A DNA stretch of 9,125 nt from JAUWQU01 sp964564285 (GTDB lineage Bacteria > Planctomycetota > Phycisphaerae > SM23-33), in the NCBI GenBank assembly GCA_964564285.1, contig CAZMBZ010000220.1, positions 1 to 9,125 of the forward strand, written 5' to 3'. The notes below the pieces were generated by a model. The model made no database searches. It saw only the letters and a program-made list of their open reading frames with translations, and had not been told where the DNA came from. A program made the position numbers and the translations under genes. Shown here one piece after another: positions 1 to 8,322 of this stretch (positions within the stretch are counted from its first letter, which is position 1; each line of letters begins with the position of its first letter).

Positions 1-28
1 GCAGGCTTCGAACAGGAGACCTTTGACA

Positions 29-2950
29 ATGCTTAGATACGTGGCGGGAAGATGGTTTGTCTGGGCGATCATTGCGTTGGCTGGTTTATCCAATCCGGCC
101 AGAAGTGGCGTTCTTACGGAGGGTTTCGTGAATCCACCGTCTACCGCTCGTCCCTGGGTTTATTGGTTCTGGATCAACGGCAATATCAGCAGGGAGGGGA
201 TCACGGCGGATTTGGAGTCGCTCAAGCGCGTCGGCGTGGGCGGTGTGCTGTGGATGGAAGTCAGCGGGCCATGGTGGGCGCCGGCGGGTGACGTGGCGGG
301 CGCGAGCCTGCAATGGCACGAGATGATCCGACACGCTTTCAGCGAGTGCAAACGCCTTGGCCTGAAGTTCGACATGTCGGTGGACTTTGGCTACGGCAGC
401 GGAGGACCTCACATCACGCCCGAACTCTCGATGCAGCGGCTGGTTTGGAGCAAGAAGCTGCTGGATGGCGGGCGGGCGGTGTCGGTAGTACTGGACAAGC
501 CGAAGGTTGAGAAGAAGGTCTCCGCGTGGCTGAGGCCCGGCGCGGCCATGCCGGCCAAGGTCCTCAAACAAATCGAACAGTTGGATTCCTACCGGGAAGT
601 CGCCGTTGTCGCGCTGCCCATGCCCGCGTCTGCAAAAGCAAGCCCACCAAAGATCGTCGATCTGGTCCGTAAAAGCGCCTTGTCGAGTTCCCGGCCCAGG
701 GGCTCTGACGCGAGCAAGTCGGCCCGGGCTTCGGAGGCAGCGCCGGTTGGCACCGTGATCGATCTGACCGACCGCATGGATTGCGATGGTCGGCTTAAAT
801 GGGACGCCCCGGCCGGGAGGTGGCTGATTCTGCGCATTGGCCAGGCTTCGAACTTCAAGATGACCAGGCCTTGCCCACAGGCGGCGGTTGGCCTGGAATG
901 CGACAGGTTGAGCAAGGCGGGCATCGAAGCCCATTTCAATTCGTTCTTCAAGAAGGTCATCGCCGACGCCAACACCGCCGCCGGCGGGACGTTGGCTTTC
1001 GCGCACATCGACAGTTGGGAGGCAGGCTACCAGAACTGGACGGCTTCATTTCCCAAGGAGTTTCGAGCGAGGCGCGGCTACGAGATCCGCCCCTGGCTGC
1101 CGGTGCTGACCGGCGAAGTCGTCGGCAGCGCCGAGCTTTCCGACCGTTTCCTGTGGGACGTGCGGGCCACCGTCGGGGAAATGATACGTGACAATTACGC
1201 AGTCCGGCTGGGGGAACTGATTCGCCCGTACGGCATGGGACTTTCGATCGAGGCCTACGGGATGTTGTGCATCGACAACATCGCCTACGCGGGCGCCTGC
1301 GATATGCCCATCAGCGAATTCTGGGCGGGGGGAGCGGACGAGTTCCCATCCTTGTCTTCCCGCCGCGACAGGAATTCCAGCAGGGCGATGGCCTCGGCGG
1401 CCCATGTGTACGGCAAGCCTGTGGTCGGGGCTGAGGCGTTCACGTCGGGTCGGGGATGGCGGGACCATCCGTTTCTGCTAAAGCCTATGGGCGACTGGTT
1501 TTTTTGCGAAGGGGTCAACCGGCTGATCTTCCACCTGTCGGCCCACCAGGCCTACGACAACGCGATTCCGGGGCTGACGCATCGCAAGTGGGGCGAATCG
1601 TTCAACCGGTACAACACGTGGTGGTCTTACACCCGGCCATGGATCGACTACCTCTCTCGCTGCCAGTATATGCTTCAGCAGGGCAAGTTCGTCGCGGACG
1701 CCTGCGTGGTCGTGGGAGAAGGGGCGCCCCTGCGTGCCCGCGCAATGGTCTCCGGCGTTCCAGACGGTTATGACTTCGACTTCTGTTCGGGTGAAGCCGT
1801 GCTCAAGATGAAGGTTCACGATGGTCGGCTTGTGCTGCCTTCGGGCATGAGCTATCGCTATCTCGTCCTGCCCGACGAGGACCGCATAACCCTGCCGCTG
1901 GCGAGGAAGATCAAACAGTTCGCCGACGCAGGCGTTCGCCTGGTAGGCGGCAGGAGGCCCGTGGGCACGCCCGGCCTGACGGATTACAAGCGTGCCGACG
2001 CCGAGGTCAGGCGGATCGCCAGGGAAGTGTGGGATACGGGGAAAGTGGCCTCCGGCAAGACGATTGCGGAAGTCTTCCGCGCCGATCGGCTCGCCCCGGA
2101 CTTCCAGGGCGAAAACGTATGCTACATTCACCGCCGCATAGGCGACGCCGAAGTGTATTTCGTCGCCAACCGGAAGAATGAAGCGAGAGACGTGGATTGC
2201 ACGTTCCGGGTCCAAGGCAGAATCCCTGAACTGTGGGACCCCGAAACAGGCGACATTCGCGAGCTGTCGCAATTCTCAACCAAGGGCAGCCGGGTCAGCA
2301 TTCCGCTGCATTTCGGGCCGGCCCAGAGCTGGTTTATCGTTTTCCGCAAGGCCGGCGTGCCCGGCCCCTCGGGGGACGGCAAGAACTTCCTGCCGTGCCG
2401 AACGCTGAAGCAAATCGATGGCTCCTGGCTGGTGACGTTTGACCCGCGGTGGGGCGGACCCAAGCAGCCGGTCGAATTGAATGCGTTGACGGACTGGAGC
2501 AAGAATGCGGATCCGCGCATTCGCTACTATTCCGGCACGGCGGTCTATCGCAGGAACCTGGAACTTACCGAGTCGCAGATCTCCGTGGGTGGGGGACGGC
2601 TGATGCTGGACCTGGGGCAGGTGAATGTCGTGGCACGCGTGAAGCTAAACGGAAAGCAGTGCGGCATTGCATGGAAGCCGCCGTATCGTGTTGACATTAC
2701 CGGCCTGGCCAGGTGCGGGAGGAACGAGTTGGAAATCGACGTGGCGAATCTCTGGATCAACCGGATGATCGGCGATGAGCAACTGCCTGAGGATTGCAGG
2801 TGGAAGGATTTCGAGACGCTGGTGGAATGGCCCGAATGGTTCAAGAAGCATTTGCCTCGCCCCTCAGGTCGATACACGTTCACCACATGCAAGCATTACA
2901 AAAAGGACACCCCACTCGTCCGGTCGGGCATGCTCGGGCCTGTCAAGTTG
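29..2950 (+). CDS. Secreted GH106-family alpha-L-rhamnosidase-like glycoside hydrolase (3' end lost in gap)
   Basis: This large exported enzyme probably removes terminal alpha-L-rhamnose from plant or algal polysaccharides. The 974 visible residues begin with a Sec-type signal peptide (hydrophobic stretch about residues 9-21). The family's N-terminal signature PWVYWFWINGNIS follows at about 42-54. The catalytic region shows HIDSWEAGYQNW (E331), SIEAYG (E408) and GAEAFTS (E469), which are the conserved acidic sites of GH106-like proteins; I do not assign which is acid and which is base. A C-terminal beta-sandwich (about 857-922, with VKLNGK and PPYRVDIT) is also typical. The last visible residues, SGMLGPVKL (966-974), resemble the usual family ending, so probably only a few residues are missing. 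ATG 29 is chosen over TTG 23 because AGGAG (14-18) sits 10 bases before ATG but only 4 before TTG. Any translation through the Ns is artificial. The family call is firm; the exact sugar is inferred. Confidence 0.9.
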
Positions 2951-3050
2951 NNNNNNNNNNNNNNNNNNNNNNNNNNNNNNNNNNNNNNNNNNNNNNNNNN
3001 NNNNNNNNNNNNNNNNNNNNNNNNNNNNNNNNNNNNNNNNNNNNNNNNNN
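2951..3050. other. Scaffold gap of exactly 100 Ns
   Basis: A run of exactly 100 unknown bases is the usual placeholder for a gap of unknown size between joined contigs. It removes the stop codon of the GH106 gene and possibly the start of the next gene. The distance between the two flanks, and any gene hidden between them, cannot be read. Confidence 0.98.
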
Positions 3051-3068
3051 GGCTCGCTCCGGTACACA

Positions 3069-3629
3069 ATGAACCGCAACGCAGGGGGAGCACTTGCCGA
3101 ACTGCCGACCGGCATGGAAATCGTCGAGAGCATCAACGGGCAGGTGTACATTCGGAAAGTCCGGCCTGGAGTTATCTTGCCACTGGAAGAGAAACTCGTG
3201 CAGCAGACGCTTGCAGCGCATGACCGGGATAAGTACCGCGTCGAGGTCAAGGGTCGGGACATTATCATTCATAAGCCGAATCAAGACGTCGATAGAATTG
3301 CCAAGTTGATGGACACCACGTCTGCCTGGGGAAACTTCGGGCAGACGTTCGAGAAGCTGATGAGAAAGAAGATTGGCGATGCCGCCTGGCAGGACTACCA
3401 GCGGCAGCGGAAGGAGAAAGCCCGTCTGGAAATTGAGCAACTGGTGACGTACATGCCCGTGCTGCGTTTGAGATTAGACAAGGGGCGACGGCGGTTATTC
3501 AGCGTTGAGCGAATGAGTTATCGTGGCCACGGTGGCTGGCTGTGGCTGCGGAGCGGTATGCCGCTGGCGACCGCGTGCGAACACTACGTGCCTCTCCTGG
3601 GCACGTACAAGCTATTTGAGGAATGCTGA
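3069..3629 (+). CDS. Uncharacterised protein paired with a UPF0158-like gene
   Basis: I do not recognise this protein with confidence. From ATG 3069 it has 186 residues. It has no signal peptide or membrane segment, so it is probably cytoplasmic. The N-terminal half (MEIVESINGQVYIRKVRPG, then KYRVEVKGRDIIIHKP) alternates short beta-strand-like segments. The middle is charged and helical (about 100-125, rich in K, R and E). The C-terminal part (VLRLRLDKGRRRLFSVERM, then WLWLRSGM) again looks like beta strands. The start is uncertain: the frame is open back into the N gap, ATG 3069 has no clear Shine-Dalgarno sequence, and ATG 3114 (giving MEIVES, 171 residues) also lacks one at normal distance. 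The stop is 13 bases before the UPF0158-like start, so the two were probably co-transcribed and may have worked together. The protein-like composition and tight spacing support a real gene; the function is unknown. Confidence 0.65.
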   Translation: MNRNAGGALAELPTGMEIVESINGQVYIRKVRPGVILPLEEKLVQQTLAAHDRDKYRVEVKGRDIIIHKPNQDVDRIAKLMDTTSAWGNFGQTFEKLMRKKIGDAAWQDYQRQRKEKARLEIEQLVTYMPVLRLRLDKGRRRLFSVERMSYRGHGGWLWLRSGMPLATACEHYVPLLGTYKLFEEC

Positions 3630-3642
3630 CTGGAGACAACCC

Positions 3643-3780
3643 ATGCCGCCTGTGAAGCTCTCGGATATCATGGATGCCCTGGAATCGGTGGGGGATGAGA
3701 CGCGTGCCTATCTGGATAAGCAAGCGGGGAAGGTCCTTGTGTTGATGGACGATCAACTTCAGGCCGCCGAGGAAGACGAG
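3643..3780 (+). pseudogene. UPF0158-family protein, 5' fragment only
   Basis: The first 46 codons (KLSDIMDALESVGDETRAYL, then AGKVLVLMDDQLQAAEEDE) look like the N-terminus of UPF0158, a small cytoplasmic protein family of unknown function, usually around 140-160 residues. GGAGA (3632-3636) lies 6 bases before ATG, so this was a properly translated gene start. Similarity stops after about 3780. The frame stays open to 4092, but the remaining ~100 codons are simply antisense to the 3' end of the GH2 gene and show no UPF0158 features. The gene therefore appears cut off at the boundary with the GH2-sulfatase block. Any product would be a chimera of 149 residues. The family call comes from recognising the KLSDI...DALE...AAEEDE pattern; the truncation is seen directly. 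Confidence 0.65.
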
Positions 3781-3783
3781 ACC

Positions 3784-6660
3784 TTACTCGCCAGGTTTGG
3801 CCTGCAGCGTCGCCGTGCTGGACTCCAAACCGTCGGCCTTGGCCGTGATGCGAATCGCGCCGGGGTGGTCCGTCGAGCGGAGGATCAACATGGCTTTGCC
3901 GTGGAACAGCGGGTGGCGATTGTCCTGGAACGGATCGAGCCCCAACGGGTCACCGTTGCCGATGCCCGCGATTCGAGCGGGGCCTTCTACCTCGAACGTG
4001 ATGAGATTGTCAGCCAGCGGACAGGGCGTTCGGTTGGCATCGATGGCCTCGACCAGCACGTAGCAGAGATCCTCGCCGGTCGCTGCCATTGAGGTCCACT
4101 CGGGCGAAAGTCGAATTCGCGCCGGCGCCCCGGCCGTTCGCATGACGGCCTCGGCGAGTCGTTTCCCGTCGCGATAGGCCACGGCCTTCAGTTCGCCCGG
4201 CCGGTAGGTCACGTCCTCCCAGCGGAGCCGGTAGCGGTCGATGATGTGGTAGTAGGACAACGGGCCGAGATCGTCGCTCGCATAGACCTCCAACTGCACG
4301 ACGCCGGCCCGGGCATTCTTCAGATCGGTGAACTCGATGCGCACGTATCGGGCCTTCGCCTCGAACCGGCGCACGGCGACGGTCTGCCGCGTTCCCCATG
4401 CGTTCTGTTTGTAGAGCGTGGCCCAACTCTCTCCGTCGACGGAACCTTTCAAAACGTACTGATATCGATTGGCCGATTGCTCGAAGACGATTCGGCAGGC
4501 ACGAACCGGTTGTACTTTACCCAAGTCGACCTGCCACCATTGGCCGGGGTTCTCGTCGGCAGCGCGCCATCGGGTTTCCACCTTGCCATCATTGCCGTGC
4601 GAGGCGAGATGGCCCTTGTCCTTGTCCTGCGAACTGGCAAGGACGGGGCGGCCCAGGGCCAGATTCTTCGGCACGGCGTCACTGACGCCTTTTTTGCGGC
4701 GGCCGAGCGACTTGCCGTTGAGGAACAGTTCCGCCGAGTCGCCGTTTGTGTAGACGTAGACCGGCACGGTCTTTCCGATGCGATCCGGCCAATTCCAATG
4801 GGGCAGGATATGAACGGTCGTTGCCTCGGGCCGCCAGTGGCTTCGATAAAGGTAGTAGCGGGACTTCGGCATGCCGCACAAATCGACGATGCCGAAATAG
4901 CTGCTTCGGGCCTGCTCCGTGTAGGGTGTCGGCTCGCCAATATAGTCGAAACCGGTCCAGACGAACTCGCCGGCCACGTAGCGGTCGGTCTCCATCAGTC
5001 GGAAATCGACATCCGGAATGTCACGCGGGCCGGACGCCGAATTCAGATCGTACGAATCGACTTGTCGGTCCTCGTTGATATAGTCGGTCTTCTCGATCGG
5101 GTGCGGCAGGCGGAAGTATCCTCGCGTACTCAGCGCCGAAGCCGACTCGCTATAGACGATCGGTTTGTCGGGATAACGCTTGCGGGCCGCCAGATACTTT
5201 CGCCCGTAATTCCAACTCGTCACATCCAGTGAATCGAGCACGTGCGTATCCTCGCGAACAGCCTGGGGGACGAGGCATCCCATCGTCACAGGCCGGGTCG
5301 GATCGTGGCGTTTGAACTGGCCGACCATGAACGTCACCTTCTCGGGCGCATCGCCGGCCTCATTCGCCTCGACGTCCCACATTTCGTTGCCGATCGACCA
5401 TAGCACGACGCTGGGATGGTTGCGGTCGCGTCTCACGAAGTTGCCGACCTGGCGTTTCATGAAGGGCGTGAATTGCGACTGGTCGAGCAGATCGGCCGTC
5501 GCATCCCACTTGTCGAAGCACTCGTTCATCACGAGTATCCCCATCCGATCGCACAGGGCCAATAACTGCGGAGCCGGGGCGTTGTGGCTCGTTCGGATGG
5601 CGTTGGCGCCCATGTTCTTCATGATCTGCAACTTTCGTTGCATGGCCCGGGGATAGAAGGCACTTCCGAGCGGGCCGTGATCGTGATGCAGGTCGACGCC
5701 GAAAAGCTGCACGCGCCGGCCATTGAGATGAAATCCATCATCCGCCGTAAAACGGAATGTTCGGATGCCGAACGGGACGATATCCCGATCGCACACTGCC
5801 CCATCCCGTTCAACGGTAACAATCGCCGTATACAGGTTCGGTTTCTCGATGTCCCATCGCTGGGGATCGTCCACCTTCATGGTCAGTTGAAAATCACCCG
5901 ATTGGCCGGCGGCGATGCTTTGCTGCCCGCTGCCATCGGCCACGGCATTCCCCGAGGGATCGAGCAGACGCACTCGCAGGGTCGGTTTGACGGCCGACTC
6001 GAGGTGGTTTTCAACGGTTGTCTGCAATCGGACGGTTGCCTGCCTGCCGCCGATTTTTGGCGTGGTGACGAACGTTGCCCAATGGGCCACATGGACCGGA
6101 TCGCACACCGACATTGCCACCTGGCGGTAAATTCCCGCCCCGGGGTACCATCGGCTCCCGTGCCTGGTCGTATCGGCACGGACGGCGATGACGTTCTTCT
6201 CGCCGAACTTCACATGCTCGGTGGCGTCGACGCGGAACGACATATATCCGTAGTCCCATTGCCCCGCGAGTCGGCCGTTGACATAGACCTGGGGAAAGGC
6301 CATCACGCCGTCGAAATCGAAATAGACTCGCTTCCCCCGATCGGCTGCATCGAGCGAGAAGGTTTTTCGATACCATCCGACGCCGCGCCACGGCAGTTTG
6401 CCGGTTCGGCCGCTGGTTTTCGGATTGAAAGGTCCCGCGGCAGCCCAGTCGTGCGGCACGCGAACGGCTTTCCACGCCGAGTCGTCGAAGTCCGGCTTGG
6501 CGGCGGGTTGGTCGCCGTTGGCGAACCGCCAGCCAGGGTTGAAGTCGACCGTTTGTCGGCCTGCTTTAGCGTCGGCCGCTGCCATGGAGCTCGCCATCAT
6601 CAGGGCCAACGAGACGGTCAGCAGCAGGAGCCCATTCATGCGGAGTGTTGTTTCGATCAT
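3784..6660 (-). CDS. Secreted GH2 beta-galactosidase-like enzyme with an inserted F5/8-type (discoidin) domain
   Basis: This exported retaining glycosidase of family GH2 probably cleaves beta-galactosides or related linkages. The 958-residue product starts with a signal peptide (about 1-29, LLLLTVSLALMM core, then SSMAAADA). Next come the sugar-binding jelly roll (about 36-185), an immunoglobulin-like domain (190-295) and the TIM barrel (about 297-600). The acid/base is E426 in LWSIGNEMWD and the nucleophile E505 in IVYSESAS; FVWTGFDYIGEPTPY (567-580) is also typical. A DUF4982-like region begins near 607 (AELFLNGKSLG ends at 653). It is interrupted by a discoidin-type carbohydrate-binding domain (about 666-794: NLALGRPVLASS, WWQVDLG, RYVRIEF) and resumes at YRLRWEDVTYRPG. 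A longer frame begins at TTG 6711, but ATG 6660 is preferred because it directly precedes the signal peptide and has a weak GGA upstream. It lies 57 bases after the sulfatase stop, so it is the second gene of that operon. Beta-glucuronidase or another GH2 activity is possible. Confidence 0.92.
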   Translation of the reverse strand: MIETTLRMNGLLLLTVSLALMMASSMAAADAKAGRQTVDFNPGWRFANGDQPAAKPDFDDSAWKAVRVPHDWAAAGPFNPKTSGRTGKLPWRGVGWYRKTFSLDAADRGKRVYFDFDGVMAFPQVYVNGRLAGQWDYGYMSFRVDATEHVKFGEKNVIAVRADTTRHGSRWYPGAGIYRQVAMSVCDPVHVAHWATFVTTPKIGGRQATVRLQTTVENHLESAVKPTLRVRLLDPSGNAVADGSGQQSIAAGQSGDFQLTMKVDDPQRWDIEKPNLYTAIVTVERDGAVCDRDIVPFGIRTFRFTADDGFHLNGRRVQLFGVDLHHDHGPLGSAFYPRAMQRKLQIMKNMGANAIRTSHNAPAPQLLALCDRMGILVMNECFDKWDATADLLDQSQFTPFMKRQVGNFVRRDRNHPSVVLWSIGNEMWDVEANEAGDAPEKVTFMVGQFKRHDPTRPVTMGCLVPQAVREDTHVLDSLDVTSWNYGRKYLAARKRYPDKPIVYSESASALSTRGYFRLPHPIEKTDYINEDRQVDSYDLNSASGPRDIPDVDFRLMETDRYVAGEFVWTGFDYIGEPTPYTEQARSSYFGIVDLCGMPKSRYYLYRSHWRPEATTVHILPHWNWPDRIGKTVPVYVYTNGDSAELFLNGKSLGRRKKGVSDAVPKNLALGRPVLASSQDKDKGHLASHGNDGKVETRWRAADENPGQWWQVDLGKVQPVRACRIVFEQSANRYQYVLKGSVDGESWATLYKQNAWGTRQTVAVRRFEAKARYVRIEFTDLKNARAGVVQLEVYASDDLGPLSYYHIIDRYRLRWEDVTYRPGELKAVAYRDGKRLAEAVMRTAGAPARIRLSPEWTSMAATGEDLCYVLVEAIDANRTPCPLADNLITFEVEGPARIAGIGNGDPLGLDPFQDNRHPLFHGKAMLILRSTDHPGAIRITAKADGLESSTATLQAKPGE

Positions 6661-6717
6661 TGTTTTTCCAGTGTCAACAGGTTCTGAGACATTAGCGATA
6701 GCGTACTGCAAGCCAGC

Positions 6718-8121
6718 TCATTTTCCCTTGGGCTTTGCGGGCTGGATAACTTTTCCTTCGGGATAGTCCCTGCCGTGGAAACTTCGTCTCACAGAACGTT
6801 GCCATGCCTCCATGTCGGCCTTCATGCGTTTGACCACATTCGGGTGCTCGGCTGCGATATCCGTCTTTTCAGACACATCAACATTCAGATCATACAACTC
6901 GAATGTATCTTTGCCTCGCTTGTACAACTTGTACTGATTATCCACCCAGGCCACTCGTGTTTCCGACAGGATATCGTCGCCTTCAGGGCGCCAGAATCCG
7001 ATCCCTTTCGGTCGCTTATTCATCTTTCTGTCGAGAATCGCCAGGATACTCATGCCATCAATGGGTTGCTTCTGGTCCGAGGTATCAATATTCAGGAGAT
7101 CCACGATGGTCGGGTAAATGTCGCTGGTCACGACGGGGACATTGCTCACGAACGGTTTCCTGATCCGCTCCGGCCATTCGATCAAGCCGGGCACGCGCAC
7201 GCCACCTTCCCATATCTGTCCCTTATGCCCGCGAAGAACTCCGTTCGAGCCGAAGGCGTCCGGCCCGTATTTTGGGTTCTGCCACGCGCCATTGTCGCTA
7301 TTGAACCAGAGCATGGTGTTGCGTGCGATGCCGAGCTTTCGCAGGCCGTCGCGCAACGCACCCATAGCGCGGTCCACGCCGATCATCTCGCCGTAGTAAG
7401 GGTGACCGCCAGCAGCTTCGAGATCTTCCTTCGTGGGCAGAAGTGGAATATGCGGACTGCCGAACCAGATCACCGCCAAAAACGGCTTCTTGGATTCCGC
7501 GTTCTTCTTAATGAAGGTAAGTGCCTCCGTTACAATCGCGTCCGAACCGTCGCCGGGAACGGTGACTTGTTCGCCCATGCGGCTGAAGGTCCAATTGGCA
7601 TCAAACCAGTTGGAAACCGTGAACCATGTGTCGAATCCGAAGCGGCCCGGATGCAGGGGGTCTTCGACCGGCAGGGCGCGGCCTCTGCCGGACTTCCCGC
7701 CGCTCAAATGCCACTTGCCGAAGTGTCCCGTGGTATAGCCCACCCGCTTTATTGCCTGGGCGATCGTGAATTCCTGCGTGCGTAAGGGCATTCCCGGCCA
7801 GAACACTCCTGCCCGGTAGGGATGTCTTCCGGTCATCACGCTGGCTCGCGTCGGCGAGCAACTCGGATGCGCCGAGTAGAAGCGATTGAACCGGACCCCG
7901 GCGGCAGCCATGGCGTCCAGGTTGGGCGTCTTGATTTTCTTCAGCCCGTTGTAGCTGACGTCGCCCCAGCCCTGGTCATCCGTCATGCAGAGGATAATGT
8001 TAGGTCGATCACCCCGAGCCTCAGCAGGTGAGGCCGCCCGGGCCGACAAACTACCCGCCGACAGCGCCGCAGCTCCGACGCCCACGGCCTTGAGGAATTG
8101 TCTTCGATTCATGTGAGTCAT
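6718..8121 (-). CDS. Tat-exported type I (formylglycine) sulfatase
   Basis: This arylsulfatase-A-like enzyme hydrolyses sulfate esters, most likely on a polysaccharide outside the cytoplasm. It has 467 residues, normal for the family. The N-terminus NRRQFLKAVGVGAAALSAG is a twin-arginine signal, implying export of a folded protein. The sulfatase signature CSPTRASVMTG places the cysteine converted to formylglycine at C88, with R92. Other active-site residues visible are the calcium ligands D48-D49 (MTDDQ), K136 and H138 in GYTTGHFGKWHL, H224 (GSPHIPL), D276-N277 (FNSDNG) and K300 (RGHKGQIWEGGVRVP). The first ATG (8121) is chosen because AAGGAG (8134-8129) lies 7 bases upstream; a second ATG three codons in is less well placed. 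It is the first gene of an operon with the GH2 enzyme. The maturation enzyme (anSME or FGE) is not in this window. The exact sulfated sugar cannot be told from sequence alone. Confidence 0.95.
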   Translation of the reverse strand: MTHMNRRQFLKAVGVGAAALSAGSLSARAASPAEARGDRPNIILCMTDDQGWGDVSYNGLKKIKTPNLDAMAAAGVRFNRFYSAHPSCSPTRASVMTGRHPYRAGVFWPGMPLRTQEFTIAQAIKRVGYTTGHFGKWHLSGGKSGRGRALPVEDPLHPGRFGFDTWFTVSNWFDANWTFSRMGEQVTVPGDGSDAIVTEALTFIKKNAESKKPFLAVIWFGSPHIPLLPTKEDLEAAGGHPYYGEMIGVDRAMGALRDGLRKLGIARNTMLWFNSDNGAWQNPKYGPDAFGSNGVLRGHKGQIWEGGVRVPGLIEWPERIRKPFVSNVPVVTSDIYPTIVDLLNIDTSDQKQPIDGMSILAILDRKMNKRPKGIGFWRPEGDDILSETRVAWVDNQYKLYKRGKDTFELYDLNVDVSEKTDIAAEHPNVVKRMKADMEAWQRSVRRSFHGRDYPEGKVIQPAKPKGK

Positions 8122-8128
8122 TTATATG

Positions 8129-8171
8129 CTCCTTCGCGTGACATTATCAATCATTTGGCTTTCAGTGCCAA
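8129..8171 (-). promoter_or_regulatory. Putative sigma70-type promoter and Shine-Dalgarno of the sulfatase-GH2 operon
   Basis: Read on the minus strand, TTGGCA (8171-8166) and GATAAT (8148-8143) are separated by 17 bases, close to the ideal sigma70 arrangement. AAGGAG (8134-8129) follows, 7 bases before the sulfatase ATG. Transcription would start near 8136, giving a very short leader just ahead of the ribosome-binding site. The Shine-Dalgarno sequence is convincing. The promoter is a pattern match only, and promoter consensus in this group of bacteria is less well known. Confidence 0.4.
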
Positions 8172-8259
8172 CTATCTTGACGTGCCCCTGTCGCGGGAGC
8201 AGCAGCGAGAGGCGATTGGGCTGGTTGGCGAATATCTGAACATCGATGACTGGCAGTAA
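8137..8259 (+). pseudogene. Orphan 3' end of an unidentified plus-strand gene
   Basis: A plus-strand frame, open from about 8032, ends at TAA 8257-8259. Its final part (SANYLDVPLSREQQREAI, then GLVGEYLNIDDWQ) reads like a real helical protein C-terminus. It has no ATG start and no ribosome-binding site. Upstream it runs into the sulfatase promoter and coding region on the other strand, where the translation loses protein-like character. I interpret it as the surviving 3' end of a gene cut at the edge of the sulfatase-GH2 block. It does not resemble the UPF0158 C-terminus, so it is not obviously the other half of the fragment at 3643. I do not recognise its family. The left boundary is approximate, and a chance open frame is possible. 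Confidence 0.35.
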
Positions 8260-8264
8260 TGATG

Positions 8265-8280
8265 CCGGGGGAACCCCCGG
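8265..8280. terminator. Small GC-rich hairpin, possible weak terminator
   Basis: CCGGGG and CCCCGG form a perfect 6-bp stem around a 4-base loop, 5 bases after the stop of the orphan 3' fragment and about 40 bases beyond the stop of the DUF6155-like gene on the other strand. There is no T run on either side, so it is not a classical intrinsic terminator. It may end transcription weakly from both directions, or be a chance palindrome. Confidence 0.3.
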
Positions 8281-8322
8281 ACTGATGGAAGCTAAAGGGG
8301 ATTACGCATCTGGCTGGGCCTG

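Noticed and set aside
23..3223. One 1066-residue frame through the N gap
   Set aside because: The part after the Ns is not GH106-like and overlaps the unknown gene in another frame. The frame match across a gap of unknown length has no meaning.
5584..6687. Long plus-strand open frame opposite the GH2 gene (367 codons)
   Set aside because: It is a shadow of the GC-rich GH2 coding strand, with no recognisable motifs and no ribosome-binding site.
6660..6711. TTG start at 6711 for the GH2 gene
   Set aside because: It would put 17 polar residues ahead of a clear signal peptide and has no good ribosome-binding site; ATG 6660 fits better.
6775..7785. Long plus-strand open frame opposite the sulfatase (336 codons)
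   Set aside because: The opposite strand has a complete, motif-rich sulfatase; this frame is only its antisense.
3772..8149. Possible target-site duplication at the block ends (gagacctta versus gtgacatta)
   Set aside because: Only 7 of 9 bases agree and the exact ends are unknown; this is within chance.
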